Source of the DNA: Carallia brachiata
Taxonomy: Eukaryota; Streptophyta; Magnoliopsida; Malpighiales; Rhizophoraceae
Length of the DNA stretch: 64,000 nucleotides
Reading direction: 5' to 3'
Assembly (NCBI GenBank): GCA_021464245.1
Contig: JADCRB010000004.1
Coordinates: 3,281,103 to 3,345,102 of the forward strand
Below are positions 39,590 through 53,179 of this stretch, piece after piece. The first letter of the stretch is position 1; each line of letters starts with the position of its first letter. The notes beneath the pieces were generated by a model. That model made no database searches. It was given only the letters and a program-made list of their open reading frames with translations, and was not told the origin of the DNA. A program made the translations under genes and the position numbers.

Positions 39590-39841
39590 TTGGTCTCTTG
39601 TGATTTGATTGCTAGGGATTGGACTTGCCAACTTACCCATTGTTTTAGCAGACGAATTTTTGTGTGCGGATCACCTGCGCGACATGAACGTATTATGACT
39701 ATTGATACTGATGTTTGGAATGCCCCGGCATGGACACTTTGCCATTTTTTAGAGGCGGATTTATTTGACATTTATTATTTTAGATAGTTTGATGCTTTAT
39801 TGTCTTTGATTTTTTGATGTTGTAAAAAAAAAAAAAAAAAG
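39590..39841 (+). mobile_element. 3' end of a degenerate LINE-type retrotransposon with poly(A)
   Basis: An open frame reads DLIARDWTCQLTHCF and later NAPAWTLCHFLEADLFD, matching the end of the plant RVT_3 RNase H domain. The middle continues in another frame with A-D-x-F-L-C-A-D-H-L-R, the typical C-A-D-x-L motif, so at least one frameshift is present. A stop is followed by about 40 bases and then a 17-base A tail ending near 39840, the usual end of a 5'-truncated LINE. Confidence 0.6.
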
Positions 39842-42147
39842 GATTTCGGCACTATGATCATCAACATTGTTTGATGGTTTTTGGCCTACAATCAATGGTG
39901 TTGGATGTGTTTTGCCTACAAGGATTACACACACGCGAGGACACGTTGAAAGAAGCAAATGTCTTTGTTTTGTTCACCTCCTTATTGTAAATAGATAATT
40001 TTTTTTCATGATTTGTAAAATGGAAAAGCAGGGTAATATTCCATAATCTCCAAAAAAAATTGTGTATTTACATCACACATCCGTTCCAGTTGCATAATTT
40101 GAGTTATGTCATCGTGCTTAATTATATGCTGGTGACTTTCCTTTGCTTTATCAGCAAATGAGCTCCTTGGCGGCTTGGCCCTTCACTTTTTCAGGTAATT
40201 ATCTATTGTGTTTTATCTTGGGGCTCATGTTATAGTGTTAATCTTGAAATAATTTGTGGCTTAAGCCATACTTTAGTAGTTAAAAACTTAAATTTCTATT
40301 CTTAAAGTCTTAGAATCTAATATTGAGAATAATGATAGGAAATTTATGGAAATTGATAGAGACTACTCATATTATTTAGTTTATAGTCTAATGAGTCTTT
40401 TAATTGACAAAAAAAAATTGTTGAATAATTTCCATGGTACTTTCAAGTTGCCATTTGATCATGTCAATATACCTTTTCTTTTATTCAAAGGGTGCTAAAG
40501 TTGAGACGAATGCTATGCTCCAAAAAAAAAAAAAAAAAGGAAGGCGCTGTTGACTCTTTCTTAGTGTTTGAGTATTAAGGTTGGGAGGGAAAAAAAAAAA
40601 CTGTGTGTGTATATATAATAAAACTCTCTAGATAAGTGGAGAATCCCTTTTTTTTTTTTCGGTTCTATTCTTTATTTAATGGATAGGGTTAGCTTTTGAT
40701 AATCTAATGAATTGCAAGCTCTTGACGAACATATTTAAAGAGTATAATTCACATAGGATTCCAGAGCTTTGAAGTTAACATCTTTCATGGGTTGTCTCAT
40801 TGACCTCTTGATCGAGTATGTTTAACCCCGAACTTTTTGTGGTCAAAAGGTAACCACACATTCATTAGTGTCTGCTACTACACTCCATTATATAGCTTTT
40901 AGCAAGATTCTTTGTTATACTTTAATGCCAGCTTTAGGTTACTTCATAGTTCATATGCTTTCTTGATGTTAGTGAAGCCAAGTACTTCTCATCTTTTGAT
41001 CCCAAAAAAAAAAAAAGGACTTCTGATGCTATTTCATTCTCCAAGTGTGGCAGTGGCAGCAATGTCACTCATTGTTTAAATAGATTTTTGTGTCTATAGT
41101 GCACCGCCATGATTGTTTATCACGAGCATTCTTTAGGGAAAAAAAAAAAACGAGGGAAAAAAAAAAGAAAAAAAAAGTGAAGAAGAATGTACGTTAAATC
41201 ATTCAAGAATCATAGACGTTTAAAAGTAGAATTCGCAATTAATCAATTTAAGACGAGCAAATAGTGCTATAAATGGTAAAGAAAGCCGAGCAATGAAGTT
41301 AGACGCTTTTATAGATAAACAATTTTCTCCCATCTAGCATTTATTGCACCACTTCAAACAAATAACAACCATGCACGGTGGATGCATATCAATTTTTTGG
41401 CACGTATATATAGGTCTCATTGATGGATGTACTCCAGACCTTTCGTTCTATATTTTGACGTATAAAAATTCTTGATTACGTTCCGCTCATTTAGGAAGAG
41501 TTTCACAATCCAGCTAAGAGGTTCTTCAGTTGAACTAATAGTTTTTTTTTTTCTTAATTAGAGAGCATTGTGTTTTTGTGCTCAACGGATTCCAGCGATC
41601 AAACTGGATGATTACGAATTCTTTATAAATCGTAAGTTTAATTCACTACTTATCTAACAGAATTTAAATTTGAACTATATTTTTCACATTGATGTGAAAC
41701 CCTTTAGCTAGTTGTTAATATATAGCTCATTGTTAACGACAAGTCTGTTGTTCCGGAAACATTTGTAAAAGCCAGACATAGGAGTATACCATCAGCATTT
41801 ATACATCGTCAGTGGGATCAGCTCTATTAATGTAGGCTCAAGTGTCATGTAAGGTATTTCTTTCTATTATGGAACGTGGTATTCAACTCAGCCCAATAAT
41901 CTTTATAATTTACACAATCTCTTAATCTGCACGGCACACCATATTAACAGATCATGTGTTTATGGACTATTACTTGTGACAACAACGTATTAACTGTATC
42001 TATATAATTGAGCTCTTTGATTAAAAAAGATTTATATACTATACCAAAACTGCGCTATTTTCTCAACAAACAGCAGCCCTCTATATGCTGGTATAATATT
42101 ATCTACGGTAAATTTTCCTTTTGAACGAAATTTAATATGGGCTGGGG

Positions 42148-42149
<2 letters not shown>

Positions 42150-42182
<33 letters not shown>
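42150..42182. repeat. (TA)16 microsatellite
   Basis: Perfect TA run. Confidence 0.95.
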
Positions 42183-42184
<2 letters not shown>

Positions 42185-44639
42185 CCAAAAAAAAAATCAA
42201 TAACAAAATTTCGTAGATAGCTAGTACATTTACAATTTCTTCATGCGTTTAAATCTAAAAAGACAAACGCTTGAGGGGTCTTGCTCATAAAAGAAGAACA
42301 CAACCATCTTTAATCATCATATTTAAATGTCAGTTGGGACCTGAGAAAAGCTAACAAAACGAGTGCTGGGTTATGTAAAAGAGTTGAAATTTTTATTAAA
42401 CACTGTGATAGTCAAATGGGTAGCAAAAACAAGAGGACTTTTTTTATCCAATTCAAGCCACGAAAAAAATGACTTTGAGAGCTTTTATAAAAGTATTCCC
42501 TTTATATCCTACTTTGTGAGCCAAGCATGCTCAATCCTGTTAAAATTTCTCTTTTCTTTCTTGCTTTATGAACCAAACGCATTTCAGTGGGCGCGGCCAG
42601 CCAAATTTATTAGTGCATGCAGTTATTTGACATCGTCGTAAAGATTTGGGTATTGGTTTGATTAATCAAGTTTGCACATGGGGGAATAAAAAGTACTTGG
42701 ATGCCCGTCCCTCTGCCGGCCTTGACAAGTTGGCAAACAGTCGGCTTTTCTTTTTGTTGCAAAGTGGAAAAATAACACCGTGGAAGAGCATTATTCATGT
42801 GTTTAAAGAAGTGTTACAATCCAAATAGTTATGATAGAGAAAACATAAAATCAAACATAAATTTAATTTCATCAAATATTTTAGTAGTACTTGAACCTGT
42901 GACCTTTGTTTTATAAAAAATTTACAATATATCTATTTGAGTATTTTCTTTCCTCTCCATCCTTGACGTTAATGACACATCTCACTCTACCTTGTTTTAC
43001 ATGTATTACAATATAATCTATGTGATTCAAGTAAAATGAATTTAATTTTGAATGAATTAATAAATTCACGTATGCTGATTAATTGTGTGCAGTGATGTCC
43101 ATACTGGTAAATCAAATGTGCTTCTTTAGTGTGGATTTCTTGCCCTCTCTCGTATGTTTTAGAGGATCTAATTTTCTGTAGACACATTAGATAAGATAAT
43201 AGTTATCATTCATTGAAATAACTAACATTGAAATAATTAATGAATTTGATTATGTAGATACACAATAAAAAAAAATTAAGTGGACATAAAAAAAATCTCT
43301 ATTATATGTAAAATATTTTATACTACACATATAATATTTTATACAATATAACAGATTGTATGTTAATATCTACTATATTATTATAAATTTTTAAAATTTT
43401 ATAAAATATTATCTGTATAAAATTATAAATACTATGGATGTAAATTGAGTTTACGAGATTTTCTACGCACATGAAAGATTTCTTATAATTAATAAATGAA
43501 GGGATAAAAAACAAAAAGGAAAAGAAAGAAAAAAAAAAAGGAAAAAAAGGTTACCTCGACAGACGGGACAGCAAGTACCACGTAGCTTCAAAACATTGGT
43601 CCCTTGACCCAAATGTATGACAGCAAGCCCAGAAAAAGCTGTCGTCGAGTCGTGGATTGCCAGTTGGGCAAAAGTTCCGCCTATGTCTCCCAAATTCAGA
43701 AATAACAAAAAATTATATAAATTACTATCATTTTCACAAATATTCGCAAAATATTTTTTTTCTTTATTTATTTTTTTTTAAGGGAGTTATAGACTTATGG
43801 CCCATATATATCTAGGGAGAGAGAGATGGGTAGAGCAAGAGTTTAATTTGACAAAAAAAAAATACCCGATAACCAGTTAGCCACACCTGCTGATTAATTT
43901 TTTTTGTCCCAAAATGTTAATATTAATATAAAAGAAAAGAGAAACAAAAAGCTCTGGTTTGTCAATTTTAAACCAATAAATCTAGCCCAAAAACGTCCGA
44001 CTTTTTTCCATTTTGGGCCACAATAAAACATTCTGACCTTCTCTTAATAGTCTAGTGAAAGCCCACTCCCTGAAAGTGGGCCGTTCAATGTTCGCCGCTA
44101 TAGATGTGTTGGTGAAAGAAATCTAGAAGCTTGGATTGAATACATAGAGTATAGTCTAAGTAGTTGAAAGTACAGGTTGTTAATTAAAATGTCTGAAATT
44201 TAAATTTTAAATCTTACCCATACAATTCTCCTTTCCTTGCCGCTGCTCCAGCAGCTTTAAAAAAATTCCCAAAAAAAAAAAAAAGCTTGTTTGATTTTCC
44301 ATTAGGTCCAGAACTTGTTCGTTAAAGGAGCTTATTGCAAGAACTTGAGAATTCTGGGACGACAATGGCCAATAATGAATTCTGGGATTCTTTTTTTTTT
44401 TCCTCCTATAACATAGAGACATTGGCTGGCCAATAATGGCCTACAAAGTTTTGCAGAAGTTGGACCATGGGGCAAAGTGCACTAAAACGTAAGCCCATTA
44501 TAGATGTGTATAACTGCACTTGAATTTGATGACTTGTTTTTGCCTTTTGAATTGTACGAGAGGGCGATTCCAAGATGGAAAATTTAACCTAAACAGATGT
44601 AAAATGAGGACTTTCTTGATGGAAGACTGGTGAATTTAA

Positions 44640-45250
44640 CCAATGATTCGACCATTATATATAGAGGACCGTCTTGAGCACAAGATGCTGCACACTTTGA
44701 AGTCACTTGTAAGAGTCTTTATTGATTGGCTCTTCATTAATTGAGCAGCAACTAAGGGAAAGTGTAGCCACTTTGCCAGCTGATGCAAAATTTATGGCAG
44801 TTGTTTCTTTCAGAGAAACGTGAAAGAGAGCCCGCCGTGATTGTGGATTCGCTCACCACGGACGGCACCATTTTCCCTCAGGTTGGGTGCTGTGAAGCCT
44901 GGCTTATTCATTGTTCAAGCTGCCAACTTTGCAGAAGAAATTCAAGCTGAATTGCAGATAGGCAAGTCAGCAACTTCGGTAGCAAGCAATTTGACTTTTG
45001 TGTATTTTTGACTTTATGTAATGCCTTTGGTTAGCTTTTAACGATTATTTTTGTTGTCTTTAGTTCAGGTAACCAGTTAATTACATGTTTGCAAAGGTCT
45101 GAGCAAAGTTAGTAGCTGCCTTGACAGCGGAAGAAATGTTAGGCCTGTTAGTTGAACTGCACACCTCATTGTCCTTTTTGTAGCTTTACTGTAATTAGTT
45201 GCTTTTACCCATGGGGAGCCATTTCTTGGAGGAAATTCCTTCTAGAGTGT
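44640..45250. other. Mixed-composition island with a TATA-like box, no ORF
   Basis: This stretch is less AT-rich than its flanks. ATTATATATAGA near 44654 resembles a TATA box and is followed by about 550 bases of unique sequence without a long open frame. It could be a non-coding transcript or a gene relic. No function is assigned. Confidence 0.2.
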
Positions 45251-47144
45251 AGGAATGCAGACAAAATAAGAAAGTCATTTTATTTAGAAAGGAAGAAAGA
45301 ACATATAAGATAAAATGGTGAGATTTAATTTTTTTTCTTAGACCTCACCATTTCTTAATCCCCCAATTTTGGAAGATAAGAGATGTCAGCCGCCTCCCAC
45401 TTTATTTTTTTCTAAATTTTTTTTGTTAAATTACTTTTATAACCCTTAATTGCCTTTTTTTTTTAATATTATTTTTTAAGAGTCTAAACAATATCGCAAC
45501 ATATAATTTTTTTTTTTTTTACTTTTTACTCATTTTCAAACAAAATATTTTTAACTCTCTCTTCTCATGCTACACTCTTACAAACACAAGATAAAATACG
45601 TTTTTTTTTTAACATTCATTCCTTACACTTTAATTCCTCTTGCATTTTTCTCCTCCTCTTCTTTTTTTTTCTCACCAAACAAAGCGTTAGAGTATGGTAA
45701 GCCTATATAAGGGAATTTACATCACAATGAAAAGGTTGAAAAAATCACAGCCAAATTTGGCTCCTGTTTTTTCTGCTATGCATTTTGTCTAAAGCTTTCT
45801 TTCTTCTTCTTTAAGTTCGTATTTTGTGCTCTTTAGTTCCATATTCCACCACCATATCTGCACAGCTGCACTTAAGGAGGTACTAGATATTGAAGTTTGA
45901 GATGGATTCTGTGGACATTGGCTCGTGTGCTGTAGGGCTACCTATTGTTGCTCTTGTATATCATTATTCGAATAATGTATTTACCTTTTTCTACGGGGCA
46001 CTTCATTTTTTTTTTTTTTAATGCATTAGAGTTGATAATCCAGCGATAAGAAGAAGGAAAATGTGATTGTTAAGTTTGAGATGTAAACTTCAGACTTGAA
46101 AGTTAAACACATACACCTCCAAATAACTGAATTAAGTTCAGTGCTCATGCGCTTCGTTTCTTGTAGATATGTCATATGTAATCTTGGTCGTAGCATCAAC
46201 AACAACTTTAAAGTTTTCATATTAATTCTGCCATCAAACATTGGGCTTACTATTGTTAGTCTCAAATCAGAATGAACTGAGGAGAGTGGCGATATTTTGA
46301 CGGTCAGCCTAAATGGCAAAATCATTTATAAGATGAATCTCTCTAAGCCTTGAAAAATAGGTATTAGAAATGAACAAATGCGGTCCGCATTTGTAGTGAA
46401 ATCTGAGAATATCACAAGAACAAATGTAAAACTGCTGCGATAAAGTATAATTGTACATAGCTGCCATGGAGTGTTGAAGTAAAGTTTCAATGTGACCTAT
46501 GATTTTATTAAAGATTACCCTATTGTGTAGCTTGTGGTCTTATAAGCCACAAATGACAACTAAACTTCTTCCGTGAACTCTGCAGTTGGAACGTGGCATT
46601 GAGTTTATCGTAAGTAACAAAGAATGTACCATCAAATATGACGACTTTGACAAGAATGTTAAAATAGTTGGATTCCTCCTGTTCGTCGGACGTCAGTTAT
46701 ATTGTTTCCCACAATTCCACATTCAACAGATTTTTTTTTTCCTTTTTTTTTGAAGGGTCAATTCAATGTCCATTGTTACTACATAAACCCTCGTGTATGC
46801 GTCCACTGGGGGGAAAAAGTGGAGAAGCCGCCATGAACGAACCAAACGAGCAGATTGAGTAAGCTGCGACTTCTTAATCATAACTCTCTTTACAACGATT
46901 TGTTCGTACCGAAGTTTCAAATTGCAGAGAGAATAATCGAAGGAGGGTTAAATTTAAATATGTTCATTGTTTCCGCAGCAGTGTTTCAGCTCCCAAATTA
47001 AAAAGTTTCTAAAAAGGGGTTCCAAAAATGATTTTGCGAATACACATACAATTTTAACTTATAAACTGTGAAAAGTGTCAAGTAACCAAAAAAAAGCAAT
47101 CAAGGGGCTAAGAACTTAAATTATCAAAAAACTAAGTTAAAGAC

Positions 47145-49874
47145 TCATTTGAGCTTAGACTTTGAGGAGCGCTGCAGAGGTTTTGCTATGGGTCTAGCAG
47201 GGGTACTTCTCACAACCTTCTTCACATCATACTTAACAGAGGAGAAGGCAAAGATCAGTGCAATCAACATTGTGGGGTAGACATAAACGGCTGTAGCAGG
47301 ATCCGCATTCGCTGGCTTTCCCAGGATACCTTCCTTGACAAGGCCCCAAATTATCAAAAGTGTTCCAAACATGCTCATCCTCCCAGGTTTCAGGATGCCG
47401 ATAAGTGCTCCTGCTACAGAGAAGTAACTTCCTGCTAGAACCTGAGACAAGAACCAGTAGACAAATGCCAATGAATAGAAACAAAATAGGAAACTTGTTC
47501 TGGGACATATAATTACAGTGAATAGAGCCATGGGGCCAGTGGTGAATGTTGATTAAGAAACATGTTCAAAAGAGTAACATTATTCTGGTAAGAATCACAC
47601 TGAAACAGAATTTCCATACCCCCAAATACAAGCAAAAAGTAGGTGAGTTCCCTGTAATCACAGGTAAGCCAATGTGTCTGAAAGTAGTTAAAACTTAAAA
47701 TAAAAAGTTCCCACATGGCAACAATGAAATTGGAAGGATTTTAAGCATTGAAAATGGTAAGGAACTTGTCAATATCTAAAATCCACTTTACGAATTCAAG
47801 TATTTCATTTCATTTTCTCAGTACCTTCGTAGGTATAAGGAAGCTAAAATCTGCTTGGCATAGCGTTAACGAGTTCCACTGGCAACTCGGATCAGTGCAA
47901 GGAAGTTAAAGACAAAACTAACCATAGTAGGATCAGCCAAGATAACATAAATTAACTTTCATGTCAGAAAGGAACCTAATCTCAAGGATCAATAAATATT
48001 ACGAGAATGAGAAATGACTAAGTCAGAAAAAGTTTAATCTCCACGAATATGTGTATGTTAGCCTGTCAACTCTTTTAGAAAAGAAGCACCAAAAGACATA
48101 CAAATCCGTAATTTGTTTTTTATAGAATGACAGTAATCTTAAGAAGAACTTGGTTAGAGATTCAACTTCTTGGGAAAATATCAGATTTGGAAATAGAACT
48201 TAATTTAGGGGAGTGGCGAAGAACTCTATTCCTTCCTCGAATAGGAATCGGAAAATAAAAGGGGAGATCGAAAGTGGGAAAGAACCTCTAAGCGCTGTAG
48301 ATCGGTCACTGCAGGGGCTTCCTTCACATTGGTCAAGTTGTAGATACTTAAGAGATTGTCCCAGCTTGGTACACTCATTTTCCTAACAAGACCATTTGCA
48401 ATAGCTCCAGGATATAAAAGGGCTTTCACTACAGGAACAGGAAAGATCTCACTTGAAATCAACTGAGAAGATGTGACATGGATTGGTGTTGAACACACAC
48501 CAGATCTGCATGAGACCCTGTAAAAAGGAGATATTATATAAATTAAATAAAAATTTTAGAACAGAATTTTGCATTTTTTTTTTGGTCAGAAGGGAGAGGC
48601 TCTAAGCCTCAAAAATAGAATTTAATATACAGGGATCATACGGGGCCAAAACACCCCAACTAAATCTTGCCAAAGCAATTGGCAAACATCTGCTGGTGGG
48701 TCTTGAAGGATATCCTTTCCACATATAGGTTATTGATGTTTAACAGTTAGATTCACTATAGTTATATTAAAAGCTGAAAAAATGGAAAATGCAGCCGGCC
48801 AGAGATGAAGATATATAAACACAAATGCCCGTACATTAGGTTTAAAAAAACAGCATCACTAATCGGAGAAAAGCATAACATGGTTAGGCTCATAAATCAC
48901 ATGTGAGATGCGAGAATCCAATATGATCAGGAGATCAGATTCCAGTACACCTTTCAGATTGCAGGTCTTTTACCCAAATTAGAATTGAATCCATCAACTT
49001 TCTGGACAGCCATTAAAACTTTTTGGCTTCACAAGAGTGACTTCAAAGTAGCAACAAATTGATATGTTCATTAGATGGGATTGGTTGCTACTTAAGTGTA
49101 GCCATATAGCCTTGCTCTAGCTGAAACGTCAACAGGTTTTGCTTCTTCCTTAAGTAGAATTAATCCTTGAATTCAAGAAAACTGAGAAATCAAAAAATGC
49201 ACACCAGAAAAAAAAAAAAAAAAAAAAAGAAGAACAATCTCCATTCAATTGCCGAGCTAATCTCAATAAAAAGACTCTCAATGCACGAGATTCCCACACA
49301 AGAAAAGGAAGTCTTAACCTTTACTATAGAGAGACTATTTATAAGCTAATCCCAATAATTTTTTTAAAAATAATTAATTAATATGATGATCCAGCAAGTT
49401 TTATTATACATAGAGACAGGTACATAACAGCAACAGCAAGATCCAATATTGAATTCAGACAAGCAACCCCAATCTTGAAATAATGATGCAGAACCTAACA
49501 CCAAATTGACTGTATTCTCATGGTGGCCATAATCGTATTGCTTCACAGTTTAGTCAAAATCGTAACAACGACAAATAAAAATTCCAGAGTTACCCAAGTG
49601 AAAAAAAAAAAAAAAATCCAAAGATTCTGAGATTGAAGAGGTGGGTTTGCGAGGATTTGAATATATATCAAATGCTTGATTGGATCTTATCAGAAATATG
49701 CGAAGGAAAAAGGGTGGAAGAAAAATGAACGGAATCGCAAGGAAAAAACCTGAAAAGAGGGACTTGGAGAAAGATGAGGAAGAAGTAGATGCGAGAGGCT
49801 GCAAATGTGAGGTTCGTCATCCATCCTCTTGACGATGTTGTTCGTGATGCTGCTGCTGCTGCAGATGTTGCCAT
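47145..49874 (-). CDS. Plant membrane protein of unknown function, 217 residues
   Basis: Three exons, 49874-49750, 48517-48286 and 47441-47145, join in phase to 217 residues. The N-terminus is Ala/Ser/Thr-rich and then hydrophobic (IYFFLIFLQVPLF, about 29-41), like a signal anchor or a targeting segment. Exon 2 encodes a soluble-looking block with CRSGVCSTPIHVTSSQL and two cysteines. Exon 3 holds three hydrophobic helices (about 122-135, 138-153, 170-186; e.g. MFGTLLIIWGLVKEGIL) and a basic Ser/Lys-rich tail ending SKSKLK. It looks like a conserved plant protein, from the intact frame, typical gene structure and purifying-type composition, but I do not recognise a named family. Intron 1 is about 1.2 kb. 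The 5' side (49880-50060) is purine-rich leader. Confidence 0.85.
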
Positions 49875-51882
49875 TATTTTCAGAATCTGGAAACCGCAGA
49901 GACTGTACGATTGAAAAAAGGAAAATAAATCAATCTCCAATCCAATGATAGAAAAGAGAAGCATCGATTTTTAAAACCCCAACAAAAAAAAGGGAAAAAA
50001 AAAAAAAAAAAAAGGAGAGATGGGAAAAAAAAAGAAAGAGAAGGGATGATGAGGACAAAAGCCTAGGCCGGTGAGTTTTTTTTTTTTTAAATTCTTGGAT
50101 AATATTCTCATAAAATAATTGAACTTATTGCATTTCAATGCACATCCAATTTTACAACAAATATGTGTCAAATCTGTCAACAATATATCCATTTGTACGT
50201 GAAAAATATTCAATATACCTATATCAGATTAAAATTTATGATACTTTCATAAAATAAAATATTAAAACGTAAATATACCATTTACTAAAATATCAATCAA
50301 AATTCAAATTTATTTGCCCTAACTTACCCACTTGAGCCCAGCAACAAATTTTGTGTCAAATGTACGAAGACTTTAGGGTATCAACTACCGAGTATTTTTT
50401 ACCAATATTTTAAATATAAAAAATTTTGTAACTTTTCGGCGATCATTTTGTTAGGATTTGAAGTCTAGAATTTTAATGTCTAAGTTCTAAATTGCAATTG
50501 AAATCTTGACTATTTTCTTAGAAGTTAAAAATTTTTGTTTCTTAACTATAAGATTTTTTGAGAAAAAGTAGATTTTGTAATTGAAAACTTAGTATATATA
50601 TATCAACTATAAAAATGAAAAGTATATTATGTTTACAATTAAATTGGTGGTGCTTGAGTGTAAATGAATCGAATTAAGTTGAGTTTTGTTATATCAAATT
50701 AGTTTGTTTAACTAACAAGATAAGTCCGAGTTAAATCTGTTTTTCATACCAATTTCAAAATTTTGATTAACATATGGTTTAATTTTATTGTATTTAAAAA
50801 TTTTGGAAATTACGAAAATTAGTTTTATCCAATGATCTTGTGAATTCCGAGGGTTAGGTGAAAGCAATAGTTCATGTTCTGTGGCACAGATGGTTTGATC
50901 AGGATAACTGAAGGTCCCCCAAGTTTGTGCGCTTGAAAGAGTTTACAGAAGAAAAAAGACCCACTGTAAATATGACCGGTAAAAGACTGGCAGCACTGAA
51001 ATTATGTGTGCATTCTGTACTCTAATTAACAATTTTTCATGCAGGAAAGGAAGTTTATTTTGACTCTTCTATTTGAGTCTATAAAATTGCCCCTCGAGAG
51101 AGCTATTGCTTCAGTAGTGTCTTCAGTTTGGTGCCACGTGGAAACAAGTGTACCGGATTTTTTTTTTTTTTTTCAGCGTGAAACAATACTAGTGTTACTA
51201 GAAATTTTTGTCTCCTTGTTTGCGCTTGGCTGACATCATGCTTGTTGTCATCTTGAACACTTTTTTAGAGTTAATATAAAAATTATCGTTAATTTTATTT
51301 AAAATAATATATTTAATTTTAAAATAAAAAATAATTAATTTATTTATATTAATAAATTTAATATTCTGTGAAATTTTTTGAATATAATTTATCTATTTTG
51401 ATGATGTAGTGCTAATTTATATATTATTATATTATTGAAATAAATATATTTTTATAAATTTGTTATCAAAACCGACAAGTTTTATTTATAAAAATTATTA
51501 GCTATTATATTTGTCTTTATATAAAATTAGTGTTATATTTATTATTTTTTAAAATTAATATTAAATTTATTATTTTAAATAAAATTAATATATTTTTATA
51601 TATTAATCTAAAATTTTATTGTTGAAGTTGCATTGGTTTACCTAGGGCCTCGCTTTCGTGTGTGTACAAAGTCAGGGTCCTCCGGGAAGGATTATAAGTC
51701 ATATGTGGATACCGAAGGGCCCAAGGAGAGAAATTCAAAGAATTAACGTGTAAGACAGCATGCTATTAGCGCGCAGGTATTTGACAAAGTGATAGAAGAA
51801 GTGTTTTTCACCGCACCAAATCAGAGTTTGAATTTTTGCTTGATCCACAGTTTCTCCTTTTTCCTGAAATGCTCAAATATAG

Positions 51883-53118
51883 GGTCCGTTTGGAATGAAT
51901 TTTATTTTTTATTTTCTGTTTATTTTTCACAAAAAAAACAGAAAATATGTTTGGTATTGATTTTGTTTTCTGTTTTTTGTTGAAAAGTTAAAAGTGTTTT
52001 TCACAAAAAAAAAATAAATTGGGAAAATAATAAAACAAGCTTTTCGAATTTATTTTTCACTTTTTTTTTATACTTTCTCTTACAATATATTCTTTCTCTA
52101 TCTATCATCTTTATTATATCTCTCTTTAATCATCATCTCTCTATCCCCCTATATCTTTTCTCTCACTACTCTTCCTCTCTCTACTCATTCTCTCTCTACT
52201 CTCTCTCCCTTTTCTATCTCTACCATTCTCTCTCTACCCTCTCTATTTTTCTCTCTCTACTCATTCTCTCTCTACCCTCTCTTTCCTTTTTTTATCTCTA
52301 TCATTCTCTCTCTGCTCTCTCTCCCCTTTTCTATCTCCACCATTCTCTCTCTACCCTCTCTCTCTTTTCTCTTTACTCATTCTTGCTCTACCATCTTCCT
52401 CCTTTTTCTCTTTCTACCATTCTCTCTACTAATTCTCCCTCTACCCACACACACACTCTCTCTCTCTCTCTCCTTTTTCTCCCTCAACCATTATCTCTAC
52501 ATTCTCTCTATATCCACTCTCTCTCTCATTTTTCTCTTTTCTTTTTCTTGCTCTATCATTCTCTTTACTCGTTCTCTCTCTCTCTCTCTTTTCTCTCTAC
52601 CATTCTCTGTTTACCCAGATTCTCTCTCCTTTCTATCTACCCACATTCTCTCTCATTTTTCTCGCTCTACTATTATCTCTCTACCCTCTCTCTCTCTTTT
52701 TTCTCTCTCTAGTCATTCTCTCTCTACCCAAACTCTCTCTCTTTTTTCTTCTACAATCTCTCTACTCATTCTCTCTCTACCCTCTCTCTCTCATTTTTCT
52801 CTCTCTACTATTCTGTTTACTCATTCTTTCTCAACTCTTTCTTCTTCTTTCTTTCTTTCTCTCTCTACTTCATCTCTCTCTTTTTCTCTCTCTACCATCT
52901 CTCTCGACCACTCTCTCGTCTCTCCCCCTTTTTTCTCTCTATATTTATATTCTCTTTGTCATTTCTCTTGCTATCCATTTTCTATCTATTTTTTTTATTC
53001 TTATAGAAAAAAAAACAAAAATTGACAGCAATAAACACAAAAATTCAGCAAATAGCAAAAACTAAAAACAGAAAATGAAAAACAGAAACAAAAAACTGAC
53101 AGCGTCTCCAAACGGGCC
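51883..53118. mobile_element. MITE-like inverted-repeat element with internal CT satellite
   Basis: The left end GGTCCGTTTGGA and the right end TCCAAACGGGCC form an imperfect 12-base terminal inverted repeat, flanked by TATAG on both sides (51878-51882 and 53119-53123), a probable 5-base target duplication. Subterminal TTTTCTGTTT/AAACAGAAAA words are also inverted. Nothing coding is present. Between the arms sits about 0.9 kb of pyrimidine satellite. The superfamily is uncertain: GGxCCGTTTGG ends recall PIF/Harbinger MITEs, but the duplication length does not fit well. Confidence 0.65.
52075..52975. repeat. Degenerate CTCTCTAC-type pyrimidine satellite
   Basis: About 900 bases are built from variants of CTCTCTACCATTCTCTCT, CTCTCTACTCATTCT and plain (CT)n, on one strand nearly free of G. 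Units are irregular, which suggests repeated slippage and unequal exchange. Confidence 0.9.
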
Positions 53119-53179
53119 TATAGTTTCTTATTTCCTAGCCACTGGGCTCAGACCAAAAAAAAAAAAAATCATATGCTAG

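Larger units (their letters stand above)
37608..47144. other. Long intergenic region with retroelement relics
   Basis: 37608 to about 37950 is probably zinc-finger 3' UTR. The remainder is AT-rich, with homopolymers and short meaningless frames. Supported content: CT/C tracts near 38040, a LINE relic with A-tail (39590-39841), a TA microsatellite (42150), an isolated coding-like minus-strand patch (43552-43700) and a mixed-composition island (44640-45250). 47040-47144 is probably the 3' UTR of the membrane-protein gene. Confidence 0.55.

Noticed and set aside
46026..46325. Minus-strand 99-residue frame
   Set aside because: Suggests a decayed retroelement, but no diagnostic motif could be named.
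52383..52712. Open frame of 109 Leu/Ser residues
   Set aside because: Translation of the CT satellite.
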